This document shows, piece after piece, positions 16,640 to 24,476 of a stretch of DNA of 50,751 nt. The notes beneath the pieces were generated by a model that made no database searches, was not told where the DNA came from, and saw only the letters and a program-made list of their open reading frames with translations. Source of the stretch: an uncultured Bacilli bacterium (GTDB lineage Bacteria > Bacillota_I > Bacilli_A > RF39 > UBA660); contig CAJUNG010000005.1 in assembly GCA_910587725.1 (NCBI GenBank), positions 1-50,751 on the forward strand. Direction: 5' to 3'. Numbering within the stretch: position 1 is the first letter of the stretch; the number at the start of each line of letters is the position of its first letter. Made by a program: the position numbers and the translations under genes.

Positions 16640-17563
16640 ATGAAATTTGGGGATAATTTAAAAAAGTTACGAAATTTGAAAAAGTTGTCACAGGAAGAAT
16701 TGGCAATGAAGGTGAATGTTTCTCGCCAAAGTGTGAGTAAGTGGGAAACGGGGGAGGCATATCCTTCGATGAATAATTTACTTGAACTTTGTCGGATATT
16801 TCATTGTCGTATGAATGATTTAGTAAATGATGGTATGTTGGATGCCGATTCTTTGGATGATGAGGTAAAAAAGAATGTGGTGATGTTGAAGAAAGAGCAA
16901 CAGAATAGGATGCGGGCGATTAGTAAAGCAATTATGATATTTTCAAAAATATCTAGAGTTCTTCTTATGGTATGTATTCCATTAATTGTTGCTTTGATGA
17001 CGATTTTTGGCGTTTTGATTCATCAAGTAGAGGTTTCAGAAAATGAAATAAGCTTTACTTATGCTAAGGATAAAGTGATTAGTGTTAGAGAGTCTGATGG
17101 TAAAGTGGTTATAGATTTTGATGGGAAAAGAATTGAAGAATTTGTTCATCAGGAGGATGTACAAAGAATGCGTGAAATGTTTGAGAATAATGGAAAATAT
17201 GTTACGTGTTTTTATGTAGAAGTTGGATTTATCATTTTAATCATTGATTTAGTTTTGGTTATTTTTTCGTTACAGTCACTAGAAAAGTTATTTTTCAATC
17301 TTTCTTCTGGAGATACTCCGTTTACCCTAGAAAATGTAGGATATATTAAGAAAATAGCTTGCTTTATGATTGTTGTTACGATTCTTCCGGGAATCATTGG
17401 ACTGATTTTTGAACATATTTTAATGATGGACTTGGATGTGGGATTCGAATTATTTAATCTTATGGAAATTTTATTTTTATTTAGTATTTCTTATGTTTTT
17501 CAATATGGGTATGAATTACAACTAGATTCGAATGGAAAAATGTATGGAGATATTCATGAATAA
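16640..17563 (+). CDS. XRE-family regulator fused to a four-helix membrane DUF2975-like domain
   Basis: Residues 1-62 form a Cro/C1-type helix-turn-helix (LRNLKKLSQEELAMKVNVSRQSVSKWETG). Four membrane segments follow at about 104-130, 191-214, 237-260 and 270-292, with an extracytoplasmic loop of ~60 residues between the first two (EVSENEISFTY...). The C-terminal membrane part has GDTPFTLENVGYIKKIA, as in DUF2975 proteins. It is therefore probably a membrane-tethered transcription factor that senses an envelope or ligand signal; target genes are not apparent. RBS AAGGAGGAAATGG; TATAAT at 16610-16615 may be its -10. Total 307 aa. Confidence 0.82.
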   Translation: MKFGDNLKKLRNLKKLSQEELAMKVNVSRQSVSKWETGEAYPSMNNLLELCRIFHCRMNDLVNDGMLDADSLDDEVKKNVVMLKKEQQNRMRAISKAIMIFSKISRVLLMVCIPLIVALMTIFGVLIHQVEVSENEISFTYAKDKVISVRESDGKVVIDFDGKRIEEFVHQEDVQRMREMFENNGKYVTCFYVEVGFIILIIDLVLVIFSLQSLEKLFFNLSSGDTPFTLENVGYIKKIACFMIVVTILPGIIGLIFEHILMMDLDVGFELFNLMEILFLFSISYVFQYGYELQLDSNGKMYGDIHE

Positions 17564-17650
17564 ATGTTTTCTCGATGTGATATTTTGACGATTGGTTTGC
17601 GGTAAGATTAAAATCAGATACTTTTTCTTAGTTTCAGGAGTGATGAATAT

Positions 17651-17681
17651 AGTGCGATAGGGTTTTCTATTGTGCTTTTTT
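17651..17681 (+). terminator. Terminator after the XRE membrane regulator gene
   Basis: A 10-bp stem AGTGCGATAG/CTATTGTGCT (with G-U pairs) and a 6-nt loop are followed by TTTTTT. Confidence 0.75.
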
Positions 17682-17686
17682 ATGGA

Positions 17687-17714
17687 TTGAAAAATCTAAA
17701 GACTGTGGTATAAT
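17687..17714 (+). promoter_or_regulatory. Promoter of the sigma-TPR operon
   Basis: TTGAAA, a 16-bp spacer, and TATAAT with TG one base upstream. This near-consensus housekeeping promoter starts only 6 bp after the preceding terminator and leaves a ~60-nt leader. Confidence 0.7.
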
Positions 17715-17782
17715 AGGTATAATTTTAATTTTTTTGCTTAGCAAATCATGATAATTTTGCTAGGAAGGGAGGAAGATGTGTG

Positions 17783-19636
17783 ATGAATACAGATGAGATA
17801 TCTTTATATGGTAATGACTGTCCACCTGCTCTTCCTGATGAAGAGATTCGTCAGTTGTTTATCGATGGTTCTAAGGAGGCAAAAGAAAAAATTCTTGTTC
17901 ATAACCTTCGTTTTGTTAGATATCTTGTAAAACGATTATTTTCTAATGTCGATTATCCTTTTGATGATTTAGTTTCTATTGGAAATTTTGGTTTGATTAA
18001 GGCTGTTGATACTTATGATTTGACCCTGGGAGGGGGGTATAAGTTTTCTGCTTATGCAAAGGTATGTATTCGAAACGAAATTTTAATGTTTTTAAGAAAC
18101 CTGAGGAAGCAGTCTATAGAGACTTCTTTAGATGCAAAAGTTTCTGAAGATAGTGATGGCCATACGATTTTCTTGCTAGACCGTCTTAAAGTTAATGATG
18201 ATTTTGTCGAAGCGTATGTAATGAACGATGTTCATCGTATTTTAAGAGAGTTAGTAGAGGAATTACCAGATAAAGAGCGGGAAATAATTAAACTTCGTTA
18301 TGGATTTTATGATAAAGTTTATAGTCAAGATGAAATCGAAGATATTCTTAGTATTTCGCGGTCTTGGGTGTCTAAGACTGAAGGTAGAGTAATTCAAAAA
18401 TTAAGAAAGAAACTTGAAAAGGAAGGAATTTGCGAGCATTTTACACCACGCAAAAAGGGAAGATTAAGATTATTGGTGGCAAAAAACAGGACAAAGCCTA
18501 ACGTAAAATTAGAAAGCAATCCACCTGCTTTTGAAGAGACACTAAATTTAGAGCTAGAAAAGGTTGATTATGATTCTTCTTTAAAAGAGGAAGATAAAAT
18601 GATAGAATTTGTTCCTTCTCATATAGAAGTACAAACTTATTGCGGTCGAGCTGATTACTTCTCTGGAGAGTCTTTTTTTAGAAAGAACGATTATGTGCGT
18701 GCGAGACGTTGTTTTGCCTCTGCGATAGAGGATATCCAATTTAGGGAGAAATCATTATCTAAATTAGTAAGAATTGAGATGAAAGAAGGAAATTTTGACC
18801 AGGCGCGAAGTCTTCTTAATGAATATCAATATATTGATGGGGGATATTTAAAAATAAATTATGGGATTTTAGAAAACGAAGAAAATAATTTTGAGCGAAG
18901 TAAGGCTTATTATAGTGAATGTATGGAATATCCTGAGTTTCAAAACACGGCTTTACTTTCGCTTGCAAAACTTTATATGCAAACAGGTGACTATGAGATA
19001 GCAAGAAAAATGTTTGAAACATTGCAACAAGATTCTGATTTTTTCTTTCGCGCAACAACAGGTTTGTTTTCTCTTGCTGTATTGGAAAGAGACTTTTTTG
19101 AGTGCGAGCGTCTTTTGAATTTGATAGATACTTCTAAATTAACTGCAAATATGAAAAAATATTATAGAAGACTAGATGTATACACAAAATATTTTTTAGG
19201 AAAATTAAAGTTATCTGATTGTGATTCTTTTGATAACGATTATATGATTTCTCGATTATTTGCTGATTCTGATGATTTGTTATTATCCCATACTTCTAGA
19301 CATCAGGATTTATCTAAAAAAATGACGGTTGGATGTTTTCTTCCTGATATAGATTTAAAGAAGTTATTAATGGATGCAAGGGTTCGTCTTGAAGAGATGA
19401 ACGGAAATCATTTTACATTCTTTGATATGTATCGTTATCGACTTGATACACCAATTGGTTATAAAGGAGAAACGCTTACTAGTGATTTATGTGTTACGAC
19501 AATTCTTGGTACAAAAGACATTATTACGATGTATCCAATTTCTTTATCTTCCGAGTTTGATAAAGAGGGGGCATCAAGAAGTGAAAAGCTGAAATTAAAA
19601 AGATTGCAAGGAGGAAGAAAAAATGAAGAATACTAG
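17783..19636 (+). CDS. Sporulation-type sigma-70 factor (SigE/SigK-like) fused to a TPR-rich C-terminal domain
   Basis: Residues 1-~215 are a sigma factor of the SigE/SigK type: region 2 NLRFVRYLVKRL..DDLVSIGNFGLIKAVDTY and AKVCIRNEILMFLR, region 4 YSQDEIEDILSISRSWVSKTEGRVI (helix-turn-helix ~181-205). A basic linker (~221-245) leads to ~370 additional residues, of which ~285-470 are TPR-like helical hairpins (YFSGESFFRKNDYVRARRCF, LAKLYMQTGDYEIARKMF). The last ~80 residues are of unknown type. Normal SigE/SigK are ~235-240 aa, so the C-terminal half is an added module. ATG at 17783 follows AAGGGAGGAAG. It overlaps the next gene by 14 bp, so the two products are probably made together. Confidence 0.85.
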   Translation: MNTDEISLYGNDCPPALPDEEIRQLFIDGSKEAKEKILVHNLRFVRYLVKRLFSNVDYPFDDLVSIGNFGLIKAVDTYDLTLGGGYKFSAYAKVCIRNEILMFLRNLRKQSIETSLDAKVSEDSDGHTIFLLDRLKVNDDFVEAYVMNDVHRILRELVEELPDKEREIIKLRYGFYDKVYSQDEIEDILSISRSWVSKTEGRVIQKLRKKLEKEGICEHFTPRKKGRLRLLVAKNRTKPNVKLESNPPAFEETLNLELEKVDYDSSLKEEDKMIEFVPSHIEVQTYCGRADYFSGESFFRKNDYVRARRCFASAIEDIQFREKSLSKLVRIEMKEGNFDQARSLLNEYQYIDGGYLKINYGILENEENNFERSKAYYSECMEYPEFQNTALLSLAKLYMQTGDYEIARKMFETLQQDSDFFFRATTGLFSLAVLERDFFECERLLNLIDTSKLTANMKKYYRRLDVYTKYFLGKLKLSDCDSFDNDYMISRLFADSDDLLLSHTSRHQDLSKKMTVGCFLPDIDLKKLLMDARVRLEEMNGNHFTFFDMYRYRLDTPIGYKGETLTSDLCVTTILGTKDIITMYPISLSSEFDKEGASRSEKLKLKRLQGGRKNEEY

Positions 19637-21077
19637 TAATTTTGAGAATGTGTATCGTGCACTTTTAGAAGGACAAGAATTGACCACAAAGTTACTGAAT
19701 AGCTATGGTTTTTCTGCTTACGATTTGCGTAATTTAGTGAAGGAAGGCGTTTTCGTTCATTTAAAAAGAGATGTTTATACATTAAGTAAAGTAGATGGAT
19801 TGTACGAACAGGGAAAAAAGCTTTTGGGTGAGGGGAAAATAGATGAGGCAGGGCGTTATTTTATCCGGTCTTTTGCGTTAGATTCTACACATTTAGATAA
19901 TTGTTTTCAATTGCTTTTGTATTCTTTATATAGGAATAACTATTCTAAAGCATTTGCATTATTTGAGATTATTCTTGCTTCAGATAATGCATTTTATAAA
20001 AATGATGCTAATTATTATTTATATCTTTTGTATCTAGGTGGTAAAAAAATTCCAGAGCAGTATGATACTTTAGTTAGAAAGATTCGCAAGGAAGAGGTTT
20101 TAGTATCTAAGAGTGATAAAAGATATGCTAACCCTAACTTACAAAATCAGATTCGTTCGACTGCTTTTGAATTTGATGTAGCAAGAACTTTTTCCCTTTT
20201 TAATCGCAATCAATCAAACTATAGTGATGAATTCGAGTATGCTGTTGTAGGGAAATTAATGTACGGGTGGCGAAACTATGAAAAAGTTGGCAGTTCATTA
20301 ATTTTTGAGGGAAAGTATGAAGATGCACTTCAATTTCTAAGAAATAAACAAAAATTAAAAAAACTAAGTAAAAATGATCAAATGTTACTTTATTTATTAA
20401 ATCAGATTCTTATGATTAAATCTTCTGGAAATATTCCACCGGTGAGAAAAGAAAAATGTAATAATGCATATGAGGCGATTGAAAATGATAATTATTCGTT
20501 AGCTTTACAACTTCAATTAAAGTATATTCGAGAAAATAATTTGAATGAGAAGGGGTCTACTATTTACTCATTACTTGAACAAATTTGTCATCTTATTGAT
20601 AAAACTCCTTCATCTTCTACGACTTGTGAAGATATTGATTTTTTTGATAGTTCCTGTCTTCCTTTTTCCCATTTTCTTTCTCTTCTTGAAACAAATGATT
20701 TTGAAAGAGCATTTTCTTTTTTGAAGGATTACTTGCAGTTGTTGAATAAATCTGATTTTGAATTTTTAATTGCTCGTCTAGTTAAAATTAGTTTGTTAGA
20801 AAAAGATTCAATGTTCTTTAAACCAGCGATTGCTTTTGTTGCAATTCATCAAGATGATTTTAACGTCGATATGGGAAAATATATTCAAGCTTTTTATGGG
20901 GCTTTAGCAGAAAAAGAATTTGAGATTGCTAGAATTTATTTAGAAATTCTTTCCAAAGCGAATGAAATGGAGCAAGAATGTATTCTACTTCAGGGACTAT
21001 ATCAGGTATTATCCTCATCAGAAAAAGATTTTTTAGATGAACGTAAAGCTTCTTACTTTTTAATTAAGAAAGATTAA
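19623..21077 (+). CDS. Winged-helix (AbiEi-like)/TPR protein, partner of the sigma-TPR factor
   Basis: The 484-aa protein has an N-terminal ~50 residues, LLNSYGFSAYDLRNLVKEGVFVHL then KRDVYTL, that match the winged-helix type seen at the start of AbiEi antitoxins and related regulators. The rest is alpha-helical with several TPR-like pairs (GKKLLGEGKIDEAGRYFIRS, YRNNYSKAFALFEIIL, EGKYEDALQFLR, ALAEKEFEIARIYLEIL). It starts inside the 3' end of the sigma-TPR gene, preceded by AAGGAGGAAG. Shared TPR architecture and overlap suggest a physical partnership, perhaps as an anti-sigma or co-regulator; that is inference. No AbiEii nucleotidyltransferase is present. Confidence 0.7.
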   Translation: MKNTSNFENVYRALLEGQELTTKLLNSYGFSAYDLRNLVKEGVFVHLKRDVYTLSKVDGLYEQGKKLLGEGKIDEAGRYFIRSFALDSTHLDNCFQLLLYSLYRNNYSKAFALFEIILASDNAFYKNDANYYLYLLYLGGKKIPEQYDTLVRKIRKEEVLVSKSDKRYANPNLQNQIRSTAFEFDVARTFSLFNRNQSNYSDEFEYAVVGKLMYGWRNYEKVGSSLIFEGKYEDALQFLRNKQKLKKLSKNDQMLLYLLNQILMIKSSGNIPPVRKEKCNNAYEAIENDNYSLALQLQLKYIRENNLNEKGSTIYSLLEQICHLIDKTPSSSTTCEDIDFFDSSCLPFSHFLSLLETNDFERAFSFLKDYLQLLNKSDFEFLIARLVKISLLEKDSMFFKPAIAFVAIHQDDFNVDMGKYIQAFYGALAEKEFEIARIYLEILSKANEMEQECILLQGLYQVLSSSEKDFLDERKASYFLIKKD

Positions 21078-21086
21078 TTTAACGAC

Positions 21087-21116
21087 AAAAAGACTTCAAG
21101 AAATTTGAGGTCTTTT
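21087..21116. terminator. Bidirectional terminator between the TPR operon and ylmC
   Basis: A stem AAAAGACTTCAA/TTGAGGTCTTTT with a 5-nt loop has T-runs on both strands, between convergent genes. It overlaps the last bases of ylmC. Confidence 0.75.
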
Positions 21117-21348
21117 ATTGTTGCATCTTGACTAAAATCACGTCTTCTCCGATTTTGGCAATGGTGTTCCACTTGATTTCCGTATCTTTTCCTTTCCCGC
21201 GAAAAGCGAAGAAATTTTTTGTTGGTTCGATAATAAATGATACGATGTTTCCTGATGCTTCATCAATTTTCACATCAATGATGTTTCCTACATTTTTTCC
21301 GTCTAAAATATTAACAATATCCTTATTTTGTAAGTCTGATAAGCGCAA
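21115..21348 (-). CDS. ylmC: YlmC/YmxH-family PRC-barrel sporulation protein
   Basis: A 77-aa single PRC-barrel domain: MRLSDLQNKDIVNILDGKNVG, DVKIDEASGNIVSFII, IKWNTIAKIGEDVILV. The family is common in spore formers near sigG; its function is not well defined. The start is TTG at 21348, since AAGGAGG lies eight bases upstream and the product then begins with the family RLSDL; the nearby ATG is out of frame. It probably lies in an operon downstream of sigG (62-bp gap). Confidence 0.87.
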   Translation of the reverse strand: MRLSDLQNKDIVNILDGKNVGNIIDVKIDEASGNIVSFIIEPTKNFFAFRGKGKDTEIKWNTIAKIGEDVILVKMQQ

Positions 21349-21410
21349 AAGTACATTCCTCCTTATCTAACTTTAGTGTATTCTTCAGATTCTTTTTTTA
21401 GACGTTTTTC

Positions 21411-22187
21411 TTACTTTAATACTTTCTTAAGTTCTGTAATTGCTGACTTTTCTAATCGGGAAATTTGTGCTTGACTGATTCCTAATTCTTCAGCAATTTC
21501 TGTTTGGGTTTTTCCAATATTAAATCGTTCATTGATAATTAGCTGTTCTCGTTTAGATAAATTACTTAGTGCATCATTTACTGCCATGCTAATATCTAAA
21601 TCTTTATCAATTAACTTTTTATCTTCGATTTGGTCATAGAGATAAATGGTATCTCCACCATCACTATAAATTGGTTCGAAAATGCTAATTGGACTTTTGA
21701 TTGCATCTAGTGCCATGATGATATCGGCTTCTTCTACTTCTAGAGTTTTGGCTATTTCTTCTAGTGTTGGTTCCTTTCCTTTTTCCTTGATTCCTTCTTC
21801 TTTTGCTCGTAATGTTTTATAAGCCAAATCTTTTAATGAACGACTAATTCTGATTGATGAATTATCTCGTAAGTATCTTTTTAATTCTCCTAAAATCATC
21901 GGAACAGCGTAGGTGGATAGCTTTACATCGTGACTTAAATCGAAGTTGTCAATAGCTTTTACTAGTCCAATACATCCAACTTGAAACAAATCATCTAGAT
22001 TTTCTCCCCGATTATTGAACCGTTTTAAAATGCTTAACACGAGTTTTAAATTTCCTTGAATTAAGTCATCCCTTGCAAAGGGGTCACCCGCTTGCATTTT
22101 CTTTAGTAGTTCTTTTGTTTCTTCATTGGTTAACACTTTAATATTCGCAGTATCGACGCCCGTAATTTCTACTTTGTGGCGCGCCAT
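21411..22187 (-). CDS. sigG: RNA polymerase sigma-G factor
   Basis: The late forespore sigma factor that drives SASP and spoVA transcription. The 258-aa protein is colinear with Bacillus SigG, including the diagnostic N-terminus ARHKVEITGVDTANI, region 2 blocks RFNNRGENLDDLFQVGCIGL and IDNFDLSHDVKLSTYAVPMI, region 3 RISRSLKDLAYK and region 4 TQTEIAEELGISQAQISRLEK. In Bacillus it follows spoIIGA-sigE; here those genes are not adjacent, while the sigma-E/K-like TPR fusion lies convergent 1.8 kb away. RBS GAAAGGAGAAAA. Its likely targets within the window are the SASP gene and spoVAC-AD-AE. Confidence 0.96.
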   Translation of the reverse strand: MARHKVEITGVDTANIKVLTNEETKELLKKMQAGDPFARDDLIQGNLKLVLSILKRFNNRGENLDDLFQVGCIGLVKAIDNFDLSHDVKLSTYAVPMILGELKRYLRDNSSIRISRSLKDLAYKTLRAKEEGIKEKGKEPTLEEIAKTLEVEEADIIMALDAIKSPISIFEPIYSDGGDTIYLYDQIEDKKLIDKDLDISMAVNDALSNLSKREQLIINERFNIGKTQTEIAEELGISQAQISRLEKSAITELKKVLK

Positions 22188-22299
22188 GTTTTTTCTCCTT
22201 TCTTACTCGTTTTCATAGTGCGCTTAATTGAAAAAAAATATACAGTTTTTCTTATTTTCGCTTGATGAAATTAAAAATAAAAGTAAAGGAGAAAACAAT

Positions 22300-22327
22300 T
22301 TGACATATGACTTTACTTGTTTATTAT
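22300..22327 (+). promoter_or_regulatory. Promoter upstream of the DUF6273-like surface protein gene
   Basis: TTGACA, a 16-bp spacer, then TATTAT (or TATAGT three bases further on). The leader to the start codon is ~65 nt. Confidence 0.55.
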
Positions 22328-22398
22328 AGTAAAATTTAATTGAATGTCTAATCTTTCTATGATAAAATAAAGGTATAAAAATAGAAGGGATTAAGAAT

Positions 22399-24270
22399 AT
22401 GAGTAAAAATCAGAAGTGGCAAGTAGCCAAAATTAGTGTCTTTATTACGAGCATTTTTGTTATTTTTTTAAGTGTAACCTACGCATTTATTCATGTGACT
22501 ATTACGGGAAATAGACGTCAAGTGATTACTGCAGGAAATTTAGATTTAGTTTTAACGGAAGATGAGAATAACTTGATGATTACGAATGCACTACCTATGT
22601 ATGATGAGGTGGGGATGTTACAAGAGGCATTTACTTTTCGATTGATGAATCGGACTAGTAATCCTACAAACTATGTTTTAAAATTAATTGATATCACAAC
22701 AGGGAATAAATTGAATTTGACTGATGTGAAATATGGGCTTACTAAAGATGGGAATTCTACGATTGATTTGTTATCAAACATTCAAAATCATACTGTGGAT
22801 AAAGGTGTGATTGGTGGAAATCAAACCATCGAATACGCCCTTCGCTTGTGGATTAAAGATAGTATAGAAGATGAAGCGAGTATTAAAGATAAAAGTTTGA
22901 ATTATAAGTTAGAAGTAGAAGTGAGTCAAGAAATCCCCGAAATAGAGGAGACCTTAGGGGAAGCTAAAGATATATTATTTTCTGAAAATGTTCAAGATGA
23001 TACTTGTGGAACCTATGATGATGGAGTAGATACATTCTTAGTTGGACAATGTAAGAATAATTATGTATGGTATTCTGGAAAACTTTGGCGAGTAGTTCTA
23101 AAAAATAATGAAACCGGTGCTGTTAAGATGGTAACGGATAATACGATAACAGCAATCCCTTATAATCCAACTAATCAACCGAACTTTAAGGATAGTTTTG
23201 TGGACCAATGGTTACAACAAGAGTTTTTGCCAACGTTACATGATTATGAGGACTACTTGATGACAGATTCAATATGGAATGCGACAATGGATTCTAGTAG
23301 TTCGCCAACAAGACCAAATGGAACAACAACTGTAGAAAGAGTTGTAGGATTATTAAATTATTACGAGTATTATAGAACTTACCAAGGTGGAAATACAAGT
23401 GCTTTAACAGGGTATTTAAATAATCGTACTTGGTGGTGGTTAATAACTCCGTATTCTTCTAACGGCGTTCGGCACGTAGACGCTGATGGTAATGCAAACT
23501 ACTACCAAAGTCCAACGGGGCCTAACGGATTTGATGGAGTCCGACCATCAGTGAATCTGAAATCCGATATCCATGTTGTATCAGGAAATGGAAGTATTTC
23601 AGAACCATTTAAATTAATTAATGATGAACAAGAAATAATCAATGGCACAACCTTATTATCCACAAGATATAGTGGAGAGTATGTGAAATTTAACGAGGAA
23701 TTATACCGAATTGTGGGAGTAGAAGATGGGCTTACAAAAATCACAGCGGTAGATAGACCAGTGAGTCTTGCATATAATAAATATCATAATGGAGGTATAA
23801 TTAGTTTCGCAACTGCAGATATCAAAAACAATTTAGAAACCTACTATCAAAGTTTAGATGCAATGACAAGGAATATGATAGAGAAAGATACAACATGGTA
23901 TTTAGAAATGATAAGGGCTGGAGATAATTATAAGGTAACTATATGTAAAGTGGTAGATGCTAATATATCTATGAGTTCATGCGAGAAAACAACTAAAGTA
24001 GCGATTGCAAATATCGGACTTCCTCGCGTGGGAGAGATGTTTACTGGTCAAATTACAAGAGGAACCAAAACAAGCTTTTGGACATTAACTCAATCTTCTA
24101 CTTCCTATGTTCGGGTCACGTACGAAGATGGTCGAATGGGATCTGCCCAACCGAAGTTTCCTTACGGAGGCCGTCCGTCTGTATATCTGAACTCAAATAT
24201 CCGCCTCGCAAGTGATAATACTGGAGACGGAACATATGAGCATCCATATGAAATCGAACTTGGCGAGTAG
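22399..24270 (+). CDS. Secreted or membrane-anchored protein with two DUF6273-like (C-type-lectin/FGE-like) modules
   Basis: The N-terminal ~30 residues are a hydrophobic signal/anchor (ISVFITSIFVIFLSVTYAF) resembling SipW-dependent TasA/camelysin leaders. Residues ~35-180 resemble a camelysin/TasA-like beta domain. Two modules follow. One ends at WWWLITPYSSNGVRHVD then GVRPSVNLKSDI (~375-395); the other ends at SFWTLTQSSTSYVRV then GGRPSVYLNSNIRL (~590-610). The repeating W..T......VR...GxRPSVxLxS pattern is that of DUF6273/C-lectin-like domains. The role is probably extracellular binding. The gene is monocistronic; 623 aa. The sequences just before each GxRPSV block are visibly richer in G and C than their surroundings. 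Confidence 0.75.
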   Translation: MSKNQKWQVAKISVFITSIFVIFLSVTYAFIHVTITGNRRQVITAGNLDLVLTEDENNLMITNALPMYDEVGMLQEAFTFRLMNRTSNPTNYVLKLIDITTGNKLNLTDVKYGLTKDGNSTIDLLSNIQNHTVDKGVIGGNQTIEYALRLWIKDSIEDEASIKDKSLNYKLEVEVSQEIPEIEETLGEAKDILFSENVQDDTCGTYDDGVDTFLVGQCKNNYVWYSGKLWRVVLKNNETGAVKMVTDNTITAIPYNPTNQPNFKDSFVDQWLQQEFLPTLHDYEDYLMTDSIWNATMDSSSSPTRPNGTTTVERVVGLLNYYEYYRTYQGGNTSALTGYLNNRTWWWLITPYSSNGVRHVDADGNANYYQSPTGPNGFDGVRPSVNLKSDIHVVSGNGSISEPFKLINDEQEIINGTTLLSTRYSGEYVKFNEELYRIVGVEDGLTKITAVDRPVSLAYNKYHNGGIISFATADIKNNLETYYQSLDAMTRNMIEKDTTWYLEMIRAGDNYKVTICKVVDANISMSSCEKTTKVAIANIGLPRVGEMFTGQITRGTKTSFWTLTQSSTSYVRVTYEDGRMGSAQPKFPYGGRPSVYLNSNIRLASDNTGDGTYEHPYEIELGE

Positions 24271-24377
24271 TTGATATTTCATTTTGATTTAACTTAGATG
24301 TTTTGCTTTTTATTACAATTTTACCTTCTAGATGTACTTTTATGTACGTCTTTTTGGTTGTTTATTTTTTCTTCCTT

Positions 24378-24386
24378 TGGTATAAT
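24378..24386 (+). promoter_or_regulatory. Extended -10 promoter of the U32 peptidase gene
   Basis: TG-G-TATAAT, leaving a ~85-nt leader to the ATG at 24477. A short open frame over the leader has no RBS and was not called. Confidence 0.55.
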
Positions 24387-24476
24387 GAGCTTGTATGTTT
24401 CGTGTGCTTTTTTTAGCGCAGTCTTGGAAAGCCAACGGAGAAGATGGACTTTAGATAATATTAGGGATGGATGTAG

